From: Denitratisoma oestradiolicum
GTDB taxonomy: Bacteria > Pseudomonadota > Gammaproteobacteria > Burkholderiales > Rhodocyclaceae
Direction of reading: 5' to 3'
DNA: 64,000 nucleotides
Assembly: GCF_902813185.1 (NCBI RefSeq)
Contig: NZ_LR778301.1
Span: 2,480,001-2,544,000 of the forward strand
The notes under the pieces were generated by a model. That model was not told where the DNA came from. It did no database searches and saw only the letters and a list, made by a program, of their open reading frames with translations. Position numbers and translations under genes: made by a program. Positions 52,664-60,147 of this stretch are shown here, piece by piece (position 1 is the first letter of the stretch; each line of letters begins with the position of its first letter).

Positions 52664-53346
52664 GCGAGATTCCCCCGGTCCGCCCCCTGCTGAGTCAGCC
52701 AGGCAGAGACATCTGACACGCTCACCACATCGGCATACTTCAGCATCAGGTCGGTAAGGTTGGCGTAGTGATAGCTTTCGTGCTTATCCGCTACACACTC
52801 TTCCGGCACGATGGTTCGGTAGCCACGGGAAAGGGAATCCACAGCCGTGGCCCGAATGCAGCCTGAGGTGGAACCTCCAGTCAGGATTACCGTATCAACC
52901 TGATGCCAGACCAACAAGGATTGCAGCTGGGTCTCAAAAAAAGCCGAAGGCATTTTCTTGCAGTAGATTACATCCTGCTGACGGTTGATCCGTAGGCGGT
53001 CGTCGAACTCCGACCGACGGGATTTGAATTTGATGTTTTGCAGGGAGTCCGGTGTATTGGTACGGGTACCCCAGACGCCGGCGTCCTCGCCAGAGTCCAT
53101 GTAGGCCACATAGGTCCAGATTACCGGCCAGTTCAATTGGCGGAATTGAGCGGCCAAGCTATTGACGTAGTCCAACTGATGGGGATCGGTCTCGTAGGCG
53201 GTTTTGAATTCATCAATCTTGGTATACGCCTTTTGCAGATCGATATTAACCAGAGCCGCACGGCGACCGAAGCCGAATCGGGCCCGATTGGGATTAGCTT
53301 TTACTTCGAGCCAGAGTTCTCGTGCTGTCTTATTAGACATTTCCAT
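52660..53346 (-). CDS. Isochorismatase-family cysteine hydrolase, paralogue 2
   Basis: A 228-residue hydrolase with an intact triad: Asp in AALVNIDLQKAY, Lys in IYCKKMPSAFFETQL and Cys in GGSTSGCIRATAVDSLSRGY, the N-carbamoylsarcosine-amidase-like motif. The start is ATG 53346 (GGGGGAG ahead), overlapping the aldehyde dehydrogenase stop by 14 bp; the frame is open further upstream without a site. It is a paralogue of 9063-9671 with a longer insert after the first strand. It probably releases ammonia from an amide or carbamoyl group. Confidence 0.86.
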   Translation of the reverse strand: MEMSNKTARELWLEVKANPNRARFGFGRRAALVNIDLQKAYTKIDEFKTAYETDPHQLDYVNSLAAQFRQLNWPVIWTYVAYMDSGEDAGVWGTRTNTPDSLQNIKFKSRRSEFDDRLRINRQQDVIYCKKMPSAFFETQLQSLLVWHQVDTVILTGGSTSGCIRATAVDSLSRGYRTIVPEECVADKHESYHYANLTDLMLKYADVVSVSDVSAWLTQQGADRGNLA

Positions 53347-54787
53347 TCTCATTCTCCCCCACAAGAAAACACCAGACACTGCTCGATGCCTGATTGACAA
53401 GAATCGCCTGATTTCGATAGAAGCGGGAAAGGCTCGCTGTTCCCATGCGCGAACCACCCAGTCCAGAGGACTTGAACGACTGCTTGATGGCCTCCTGAGC
53501 CAGACCAGTCAGCATGGCATCGTTAATGGAGATTCCCCCTGCATCAAGTCGCTCCGCAATCCGGTGCGCCCGATCCAGATCTGCGGAAAATACGCAGCCT
53601 GAAAGACCGTAGATGGAATCGTTCGCCAACTCAATTGCCTGCTCTTCCGTATCAAATGGAATTACAGGTAGCATAGGACCGAAGGTTTCTTCACTGACAA
53701 CTTTCATGTCAGGAGTGGTATTCACCAAGATCGTTGGCTCACACCAGTAGCCGCCACCCATCTGAATAACATTGCCACCGGTAAGTATCCGTGCGCCCTT
53801 GGCTTTGGCATCGGCCAGATGCTCTTTCAGGATGGAAACCTGAGCTTCAGAAATTACTGGCCCGATCTGTCCTTGGCGAATGTTCGGATAATTCAATTTC
53901 AACGCGGATACCTCGCGTACCAGCCGTTCCACGAACTCATCGAAAACATGCTGATCCACATAGGCCCGCTCTAAGGACATGCAGCTTTGACCTGCATTGA
54001 CCATGCTGGTCCAGGCCAAAGATTTGGCAGCCCGATCGAGGTCGGCGTCGGCACAGACGATCGCAGCGTCCTTGCCCCCCAACTCCAGATGGCAAGGAAT
54101 AAAGCACTCGGCGGCCAGGGCCCCCACCCGCTTGCCGGTGCGAACACTGCCGGTAAAGCAAACCATATCCGCCTGGCGGACCACGGCCTCGCCGGTGGCC
54201 CCACGTCCCGTGGCGAAACCGATCACCGAGGCCAGCTCGGGCACCTCGGCAATGGCCCGTTGAATCACTGGAACAAATCGCGGCGTCACCTCAGAGGGCT
54301 TGATCATTACTGCACAGCCAACCAGTAGCGCAGGATAGGCATCGATCATCGACAACAACAATGGAAAATTCCAGGGGCTGATGATGCCGGCCAGCGGATA
54401 AGGGCGTAGATTCTGCTCAACCATGATGCCTGGTGTTGCCGATGACAGAGGCGCTCTGGGCGCCAACAGCGATGGCGCATCCCGCAACCAGCGCTGGATG
54501 GTACCGATTGTGCTGTCCACCTCCAGAACCGACTCAGCCCAGCGACCAGTATCGGTCGCCACGGCTTGCACCAGTTCGTCTTTCCCTGCAGCAATCTGCT
54601 CAGCCAGCCTTTTCAGGGCGGCCATCCGCTGCTCCAGGGAACGTGCGGCCCATAATTTCTGGCCGGCTCTCAGTTGCTTTGCTAAGACTGCCACATCCTC
54701 CGATGAGAACTCCGGCATTAGGTAATCTGTTTCACCCGTACGAGGATTGCGTACAGGAAAGCTAGACATGTTGCTCCGATCATTCAT
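53333..54787 (-). CDS. NAD(P)-dependent aldehyde dehydrogenase
   Basis: A 484-residue aldehyde dehydrogenase, complete: IISPWNFPLLLSMIDAYPAL, VMIKPSEVTPRF, FTGSVRTGKRV, the general base Glu in LELGGKDAAIV, catalytic Cys in VNAGQSCMSLERAYVD and EETFGPMLPVIPFDTEEQA. It oxidises an aldehyde to the acid, which one of the CoA transferases or the ligase could then activate. ATG 54787 overlaps the nitrilase-fold gene's stop by 8 bp and has GGAG at 9 bases. Confidence 0.92.
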   Translation of the reverse strand: MNDRSNMSSFPVRNPRTGETDYLMPEFSSEDVAVLAKQLRAGQKLWAARSLEQRMAALKRLAEQIAAGKDELVQAVATDTGRWAESVLEVDSTIGTIQRWLRDAPSLLAPRAPLSSATPGIMVEQNLRPYPLAGIISPWNFPLLLSMIDAYPALLVGCAVMIKPSEVTPRFVPVIQRAIAEVPELASVIGFATGRGATGEAVVRQADMVCFTGSVRTGKRVGALAAECFIPCHLELGGKDAAIVCADADLDRAAKSLAWTSMVNAGQSCMSLERAYVDQHVFDEFVERLVREVSALKLNYPNIRQGQIGPVISEAQVSILKEHLADAKAKGARILTGGNVIQMGGGYWCEPTILVNTTPDMKVVSEETFGPMLPVIPFDTEEQAIELANDSIYGLSGCVFSADLDRAHRIAERLDAGGISINDAMLTGLAQEAIKQSFKSSGLGGSRMGTASLSRFYRNQAILVNQASSSVWCFLVGENENGNV

Positions 54788-55943
54788 CTGCAATCACTCC
54801 GGTATCAGTCAGGCGTTGGATCACACGCTGTTGGGTATTGAGGAAATGGCTGCGCTCAGGTACGAAGGGCTGTCCACCGGCATCCAGCATGGTGTTGGGG
54901 GGATAGACCGAACCGGCATAGGTGGAGGCAAACAATTCCAGTCGCTGGCGGGAAAAAATGTTGAACATGCCCGGCGTGGCACGTTTATGCCTTAGGCCGG
55001 CGATATCAATCTCAGCATGGGCAGCCATGGATTCCCCGCTGCCTGCTTCAGCGCGGACCTCACCCTGGTAGTCCACAATTTTTGACATGCCATCCGCCGA
55101 GGCCGAAGGAATGTCAGCATCAAGAATGCCGCCGCTGTTGGCTGATATTACGTAGGCGACGTTCTCATAGGCCCTTGCCCGCTTGGCAACATCCTTCGGC
55201 GTCAGTCGCGGACTGGCGATTTCGCTGGAGCAATGCAGCAGTACCTCAGCCCCCCGCAGGGCCAGGGCCCGAGAAACCTCAGGGAAAAGAATCTCCTCTG
55301 AAGCCACACTGGCCAGCCGCCCCAACGGCGTATCCACCACAGGAAACAGGCTGTCCTCGCCATAGATTTCCTTAAATCGATGCAAGACATCGTGGGGCGT
55401 CGCGCCATACATGGAAATCAGCCGCCGATAACGGAGAATCAGTGTTCCACTGTCATTCAATATGAAGCAGACTTGGAAGCACAGGCCTGGGAAGTTTGGA
55501 TCGCTCTCATAGGCATTGCCGCAGAGATAAATCTTGGCATCCTGGCAGATTCTGCCCAACTGCCCATATTCCGCGCCATCCTGCTCGATGGCTGCTTTAG
55601 CTGTCCAGGCAGCGATTGTCTCCTTCTGGGGGTAGCTGGTCAGGAAATACTCAGGCAGCACGACCAAACGCAGCTGACTCCCCACAAAGACCTTGCTTGA
55701 CATGATCTGCCCCCGGATGCGGGCAATGTTTTCACTTATCCTCTGCTGCGCCTCTTCCCGATTGGCACATCGATTGACCGCCTGACAGGCCGTCTGGAGC
55801 GCCAGTGCCTGATAACGTTCTAGTGATTTACTTTTCATATCAGCACCCAATGCCACCTGGCCCGCAGCCGAAAAAGGAAGCGCCAGGGATCCACCCGCCA
55901 GGCCCTTGAGCAAGGTACGGCGGACAGATTGTTTTTCGTTCAT
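54780..55943 (-). CDS. Tat-exported nitrilase-fold protein lacking catalytic Cys and Lys (paralogue 2)
   Basis: A 387-residue protein with a Tat-type signal (QSVRRTLLKGLAGGSLALPF) and nitrilase fold. Glu is kept (VVLPEYFLTSYP), the Lys position reads LRYRRLISMYG (Arg), and the nucleophile position reads LASVASEEILFPEVSRALAL with Ser for Cys. It therefore lacks two of the three catalytic residues. Like the protein at 7838, which lacks the Cys, it is exported and stands in an operon with an isochorismatase. The two may bind a substrate in the periplasm or have new chemistry. It overlaps DUF1330 by 4 bp. Confidence 0.82.
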   Translation of the reverse strand: MNEKQSVRRTLLKGLAGGSLALPFSAAGQVALGADMKSKSLERYQALALQTACQAVNRCANREEAQQRISENIARIRGQIMSSKVFVGSQLRLVVLPEYFLTSYPQKETIAAWTAKAAIEQDGAEYGQLGRICQDAKIYLCGNAYESDPNFPGLCFQVCFILNDSGTLILRYRRLISMYGATPHDVLHRFKEIYGEDSLFPVVDTPLGRLASVASEEILFPEVSRALALRGAEVLLHCSSEIASPRLTPKDVAKRARAYENVAYVISANSGGILDADIPSASADGMSKIVDYQGEVRAEAGSGESMAAHAEIDIAGLRHKRATPGMFNIFSRQRLELFASTYAGSVYPPNTMLDAGGQPFVPERSHFLNTQQRVIQRLTDTGVIADE

Positions 55944-56251
55944 AGGCCAACACTCGGCACCGCTGAGAGTCCATCCACCAAAGCAACCTCAAACTCTCCG
56001 GTGTTTTCGCGCAAGAGCTTGGCAGCCTGATATTCTGACGAATCCCAGAAGCGCCTGGCAGCATCCTTGTCGGGCCAGCGGGAAATCACCACTTTGCGGG
56101 AGTCAGCCTGTCCTTCCAGCACATCCAGACTGCTGCCTAGCACGAGATATTCCCCTCCGAATTGATGCACCAGCGCCGCCGCCAGCCGGGCATAGGCCGA
56201 GAACCGACCGGGATCTGTTACCCGGGCCCGAACTACGATGTAAGCGGCCAT
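55940..56251 (-). CDS. DUF1330 protein (dimeric alpha-beta barrel)
   Basis: A 103-residue protein with the DUF1330 pattern: AAYIVVRARVTDPGRFSAYA, GGEYLVLGSSLDVLEG, KVVISRWPDKDAARRFWDSS and EYQAAKLLRENTGEFEVALV. The fold is that of small ferredoxin-like dimers; a catalytic role is not known for most members. It lies 10 bp after the gene at 56262 and overlaps the nitrilase-fold gene. Confidence 0.85.
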   Translation of the reverse strand: MAAYIVVRARVTDPGRFSAYARLAAALVHQFGGEYLVLGSSLDVLEGQADSRKVVISRWPDKDAARRFWDSSEYQAAKLLRENTGEFEVALVDGLSAVPSVGL

Positions 56252-56261
56252 TGCGATCCTC

Positions 56262-56978
56262 TTAGTCCCGAATCACATTGGCCAGTTCGTACTGGGTCTG
56301 CATGTAGCCACCGACGGCACCCTTGAGAAATAGATATTCGCCATCGTCGGTACACCATACGTCATAGGGCGGATGCTCTTCCGGCAATTGGCCGGCCGTA
56401 TCCACGTAGCGAAAATGCAGGGCATCGAAGGTTCCGGCAGCTACAGTGATGCGCTCCTTACCGACATACTCGATGCCAAATCCGAGCGTAAACAGCATTG
56501 GGCCTGTTGCACCCCTATGGTCTGGGGAGGTCAGCATCAAATTTGGAAAAAACTGCCGTCCCGGTCCCTGTGATAGGTCATAAATCTTGAGACACATCGC
56601 ATCACCACAGATTGGATGCGCACCCAGCCAGCGCACGCGACCATCAAGCTTGATACGCTGAGTAATACGCCCATCACGTCGATTCACTGTCTCACAGCAG
56701 GCCTCGCCCTCGTTGAGAAACATAAGGCCTGTACCCTCATAGCGATCGCCAACGGTCAGACGCACGGAACAATCGATTGGATACCAATCGGCGTCGAGAC
56801 TCATCATCACGTCCCGGATCACATTGGGAGCATCATCGATCTCGCAATGGGCATGCATTACCCGCACGCCGTCCGCCTGATGGGTGACATTGAAATACTC
56901 CCGGCCGCGCACCATACCTTCCCGGCCTGGTTTATTACTGGTGTAGCAAATCTCACCTCGAATAGTTTTGTGTCCCAT
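56262..56978 (-). CDS. Uncharacterised 238-residue protein of the degradation operon
   Basis: No signal peptide or membrane segment. The content of strands is high (REYFNVTHQADGVRVMHAHC, YPIDCSVRLTVGDRYEGTGL, FNLDALHF-like FDALHFRYVDTAGQLPEEHP), and the last part FGIEYVGKERITVAAGTFDA recalls DUF3108-type beta barrels. I cannot place it firmly. It has seven Cys, some possibly for metal binding. It lies between the membrane protein at 57064 and DUF1330 in the operon under the sigma-54 promoter at 57807. Possibly a binding protein for the substrate. Confidence 0.6.
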   Translation of the reverse strand: MGHKTIRGEICYTSNKPGREGMVRGREYFNVTHQADGVRVMHAHCEIDDAPNVIRDVMMSLDADWYPIDCSVRLTVGDRYEGTGLMFLNEGEACCETVNRRDGRITQRIKLDGRVRWLGAHPICGDAMCLKIYDLSQGPGRQFFPNLMLTSPDHRGATGPMLFTLGFGIEYVGKERITVAAGTFDALHFRYVDTAGQLPEEHPPYDVWCTDDGEYLFLKGAVGGYMQTQYELANVIRD

Positions 56979-57063
56979 GTTTCCTCCTGTTTTATGTTTT
57001 CAACTCAACACGTCTTCCGGACGTATCGAGCATCCTGTCCTGAATACAAAGCAAGCACATTTC

Positions 57064-57720
57064 TCACCCCAGCAGATGCAGACCGAACGCTGCCGCCAGC
57101 AACAACAGTGCCCATATGATCAAAACCCAGTGGCGACAGATCTTCATGGCCGCAGCGATGGCCACCACATCTGCCGTCTCGGCCGTTCCGCCCATGGTTC
57201 GCTGAATTGCCGCCAACACCGGCGTCATGCTGCGGCGGACCATCAACCCACAGAACACCGTCGAAGCAAAGATCATCATCTTGCAGCCCAACCATGTGAG
57301 CCCCGACTCCATGAGGACTACCGCTATTCCACTTATGGCCGCAGTCACCATAAATCCAACCCTCAGCCAGAAATCGATACGACGTACCAACCTGGCCCAT
57401 CCCCCTTGGTGAACAAGATGCGCCCCAACCGCCACCCCCATCCATGCCAACCCCAGTAGCCAGACTGCCACCGCGCTTTCCCCCGACACAGTCAGCCACC
57501 CCTCGCCAGCAGCGAGGGACAGTCCTACGGGTAACATGAGCGGCATGCAAATGCGCGGTACTAGGTCCAAGCCCATCATGATTCGGAATGCAGTCGCCCT
57601 GCCCGCCAATGGCACATTGCTACGGGTAGCGTGAAAACTGGCGTAAAAGGTTCCCAGGTCTCCGCCAAGCCAATACACGAACAACATCAGATGGATGAAC
57701 AGCATTCCGCTGAAAACCAT
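57064..57720 (-). CDS. CopD-like multihelix membrane protein, paralogue 1
   Basis: A 218-residue inner-membrane protein with about six helices. It begins VFSGMLFIHLMLFVYWLGGD, where the first-helix His and the YWLGGD turn recall CopD and related b-haem-type membrane proteins; further His residues lie in CRHWVLIIWALLLL. A related protein lies at 58085. ATG 57720 is chosen for AAGGAG ahead; the longer frame to 57786 would run back towards the promoter. It is the first gene of the operon with DUF1330, nitrilase-fold, aldehyde dehydrogenase, isochorismatase and deacetylase-fold genes. Electron transfer or copper handling is possible. Confidence 0.72.
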   Translation of the reverse strand: MVFSGMLFIHLMLFVYWLGGDLGTFYASFHATRSNVPLAGRATAFRIMMGLDLVPRICMPLMLPVGLSLAAGEGWLTVSGESAVAVWLLGLAWMGVAVGAHLVHQGGWARLVRRIDFWLRVGFMVTAAISGIAVVLMESGLTWLGCKMMIFASTVFCGLMVRRSMTPVLAAIQRTMGGTAETADVVAIAAAMKICRHWVLIIWALLLLAAAFGLHLLG

Positions 57721-57806
57721 TTTGATCTCTAGCTCCTTATCGTTCTGCAGACCCGCACCGGAAAGCAATCGATAACCAGGCCACACTCGCCTCTAGCACA
57801 GACCTA

Positions 57807-57822
57807 AGCAAACTAAGGGCCA
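57807..57822 (-). promoter_or_regulatory. Sigma-54 promoter of the 57.7-50.8 kb operon
   Basis: On the minus strand TGGCCCTTAGTTTGCT: GG at -24, GC at -12, 10 bases between, 87 bp ahead of the ATG at 57720. Confidence 0.8.
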
Positions 57823-57926
57823 GCAATCTTGCAATCCCAAATGGTCGTTCTATGTATCGGTTTTTGCGACTGTTTATTACATGAAGCGGTTGCTAGATTG
57901 ATTTCGCCAAAAGTGATCGGAGCAAT

Positions 57927-57944
57927 TGAAACATAGCTGAAACG
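57927..57944. promoter_or_regulatory. Paired TGAAAC(A/G) activator site of the 57.7 kb operon
   Basis: TGAAACA at 57927-57933 and TGAAACG at 57938-57944, 11 bp start to start, 105-123 bp above the -24 box. Spacing and distance match the site at 15957. Confidence 0.65.
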
Positions 57945-58036
57945 TTTTCGTAACAGTGTTTTTCACCCATGTGAAGGGCGAAGTTTTCCGCGCAACTGAT
58001 CAAACGCTCTCCATGAAAGCCGAGGTGATCAGCAAT

Positions 58037-58062
58037 AAAAAAGCCAGGCACGAGACCTGGCT
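58037..58062 (-). terminator. Intrinsic terminator, minus strand
   Basis: AGCCAGG (58042-58048) pairs with CCTGGCT (58056-58062), followed on the minus strand by a U run to about 58037. It ends the unit that comes from the right (62.6-58.1 kb), separating it from the sigma-54 operon starting at 57.8 kb. Confidence 0.78.
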
Positions 58063-58084
58063 ATAAAGGTCGACAGCAAGAAAA

Positions 58085-58765
58085 TCAGAAAGGTTTGCTG
58101 GCACCAAGATATGCAATGGAACCAATGCATATCCAGTAAAAGTACGCTAAGCGGCGCCCGGTTCGGATTGATCGATCCAGAATGTTTTCGGTCTCGGCAT
58201 CAGGCGACTGGGCCAGGCGACGAAACATCACGGTCCATTCACGCATGATGAAGCGCAACTTTAGTCCAATGACCAAGGTGATTGCATAGATGAAGACCTT
58301 GCTGGAGTACCACAACTGCCCAGGGCCTGCGTTGAAGGGACCATGCCCAAGGAACGAACTGATTGCCGCTAGGAACAGCGCCGGGATGACCAGGAAACGT
58401 ATTGCCTCATCTATTTTTGTCAGACGAATGCCGGTATCGGTTTCACGGTAAAGAAAGGCAGACCAGCACAGTCCGAGCCATGAAAGACAGAACACCCAAG
58501 AGAAAGTCAGCCAAGCACCACCATAGGGTTGTGTACCCCAGATGTTGCCCATGTGTATCCCCAGGGGTAACAGCATGATGATGCCAGTTCTAGCAAGGAT
58601 ATCGATGCGATAGGCCGTTTCCATATGGCGACGGCGTTCCCCCATTGAAAGAGCTCGGTTGATTACGTTATAGGAAGTCTGAAAAACCCCCCACTCCCCG
58701 CCAAGCCAGTACACCATGCAGACGATATGTAACCATCGCAAGGTAGCCAGTTCATTAAATTCCAT
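58085..58765 (-). CDS. CopD-like multihelix membrane protein, paralogue 2
   Basis: A 226-residue inner-membrane protein with about six helices, starting LRWLHIVCMVYWLGGEWGVF, close to the start of the protein at 57064. The shared His and YWLGG(D/E) suggest a b-haem or copper-linked membrane domain. Other parts are WLTFSWVFCLSWLGLCWSAF and YFYWICIGSIAYLGA. It is the last gene of the ligase/amidohydrolase/cupin operon, followed by the terminator at 58037. Its twin starts the next operon, which argues that both serve the same pathway. Confidence 0.72.
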   Translation of the reverse strand: MEFNELATLRWLHIVCMVYWLGGEWGVFQTSYNVINRALSMGERRRHMETAYRIDILARTGIIMLLPLGIHMGNIWGTQPYGGAWLTFSWVFCLSWLGLCWSAFLYRETDTGIRLTKIDEAIRFLVIPALFLAAISSFLGHGPFNAGPGQLWYSSKVFIYAITLVIGLKLRFIMREWTVMFRRLAQSPDAETENILDRSIRTGRRLAYFYWICIGSIAYLGASKPF

Positions 58766-58800
58766 AGTTCGTCCCCTTTATTTGTCCGCGGATTTCACGA

Positions 58801-59814
58801 TCAGCCATGACTATGGCCATGATCGTGATCATGTGAGTGACCATGCTCGTGGTCATGATCATGAGCATGGTCGTGATCGTGGGAATGATCGTGATGTTGG
58901 TCTTGCCGCTCATTCCGCGAACCACCAATTCTCAGCATGCTGTCTTCAAAGTCCTCGGGACCATGGGGATGGTTATGACCATACTGGATGATCCATTTGT
59001 ACAGCTCCGGGTCCCGCTGAGCTATCCGTGCTGCCGAGCGAAGTTGGTTTTCCTCTGGGGTACTCCAGGGGTTGTAGTGAAAATGGTTGAACAACTTGGA
59101 GTCTGTTCGTCCCAAAGCAATACAGCCATACTGGCTAGCAAATGCACCGTGGTTGATGTAGGCCGGACGCCAGAAGTACCCACCAGTGGGCACATCGCCA
59201 AACTGCATCATCCAGGACGTCCCCCACAGGTGGTAAGACTCTTCGGCGCAATCATGGTAGGAAATATTGTCCTGCCAGAAATCCGGCGTCATGCAGTAAA
59301 GGAAGGTCAGCGCATGAGAGCGATCATTGTAGTTAAGCAACTTGATCAGGCAGCCCGATGCAACGCTAGGCTTAGTCACATTACCCAACGCCCAGGGAAT
59401 ATCGTTGTAGGAGTCGGTCTCATGAAACCGATCCACCCGGCACAAGGGGTGATGGCGATCGCTTTCCACCAAGCTGGGCTCGCCGGTGTTGTACATCATC
59501 AGGAGCAGACAGCCCTGCTGGGTACTAATCGACGGCATGGCATATCCTGCGGGCGCAAAGAAATAATGGCCCTTGCCAACCTTCTTATCTCCCCAGTTCA
59601 TTTCTCCTTCGATCACCAGCAATTCAAGCTCTGACCAGGAGAAGCCTGGCGGCTGCTTGTAACCACCGTCCAGCTGCACGGTCATAGTGCAGGCACCGGT
59701 ATCGGTATCCAGTGACAACATTTTGTAGCGAAAGCCCTGGCGAAATCCCGGTAGGGCCATGTTCTTGAATGAAATATCTCGATCGCAGAACGGTTCAATA
59801 TGGGGGCGTGCCAT
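58801..59814 (-). CDS. Cupin-domain protein with a His-rich C-terminal tail
   Basis: A 337-residue protein with two cupin-like halves: FSWSELELLVIEGEMNWGDK with GHYFFAPAGYAMP, then CAEESYHLWGTSWMMQFGDV with FWRPAYINHGAFASQYGC. Usual HxH metal ligands are missing in the first half; His residues in the second half could bind metal. The last 30 or so residues are almost wholly His, Asp and Gly (DHDHAHDHDHEHGHSHDHDH), like the metal stores of nickel chaperones. GGAG precedes ATG 59814. A nickel/cobalt permease is encoded at 48899. A metal-dependent dioxygenase or a metal-delivery role is inferred. Confidence 0.7.
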   Translation of the reverse strand: MARPHIEPFCDRDISFKNMALPGFRQGFRYKMLSLDTDTGACTMTVQLDGGYKQPPGFSWSELELLVIEGEMNWGDKKVGKGHYFFAPAGYAMPSISTQQGCLLLMMYNTGEPSLVESDRHHPLCRVDRFHETDSYNDIPWALGNVTKPSVASGCLIKLLNYNDRSHALTFLYCMTPDFWQDNISYHDCAEESYHLWGTSWMMQFGDVPTGGYFWRPAYINHGAFASQYGCIALGRTDSKLFNHFHYNPWSTPEENQLRSAARIAQRDPELYKWIIQYGHNHPHGPEDFEDSMLRIGGSRNERQDQHHDHSHDHDHAHDHDHEHGHSHDHDHGHSHG

Positions 59815-59850
59815 TTCTTAGTCTCCTAAGTTCATCAATCTCTGTAGTTA

Positions 59851-60117
59851 TCAATACACAACCTTATGCGGACGCGTCGGCTTAACCGGAATGTCCTCGG
59901 GCGCGATCTTTACCCGTATGTCGCCATCGGTATTGAAGCCGCGGGTCTGAATACGCTCGAGGAACTCTGCGTACCAAAGATCCCTCTGGGGTGCCAGATC
60001 GTCCATGGCCTTGACGATCTTGTTGTAAAGGGAAGCCTGCTCGGCAATCTCTTCTCTTAGCCAGCGTTCCTCTTCTTCACTGCGCTGATGAGGAATAAAC
60101 AGGTTCTGAAATGACAT
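59851..60117 (-). CDS. Small uncharacterised protein of the ligase operon
   Basis: An 88-residue soluble protein with a long charged helix (HQRSEEEERWLREEIAEQAS) and a basic-proline tail (PEDIPVKPTRPHKVVY). It has no Cys and no signal. ATG 60117 has GGAGAG ahead. It lies 30 bp after the amidohydrolase and 36 bp before the cupin gene. I know no family; a small subunit of one of its neighbours is conceivable. Confidence 0.65.
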   Translation of the reverse strand: MSFQNLFIPHQRSEEEERWLREEIAEQASLYNKIVKAMDDLAPQRDLWYAEFLERIQTRGFNTDGDIRVKIAPEDIPVKPTRPHKVVY

Positions 60118-60147
60118 AACACTCTCTCCTTGATTGACGGGTTTAAC

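Noticed and set aside
58801..58900. Tandem CATGATCGTGATC-like repeats
   Set aside because: They encode the His/Asp-rich tail of the cupin protein in frame; no separate DNA repeat is needed to explain them.
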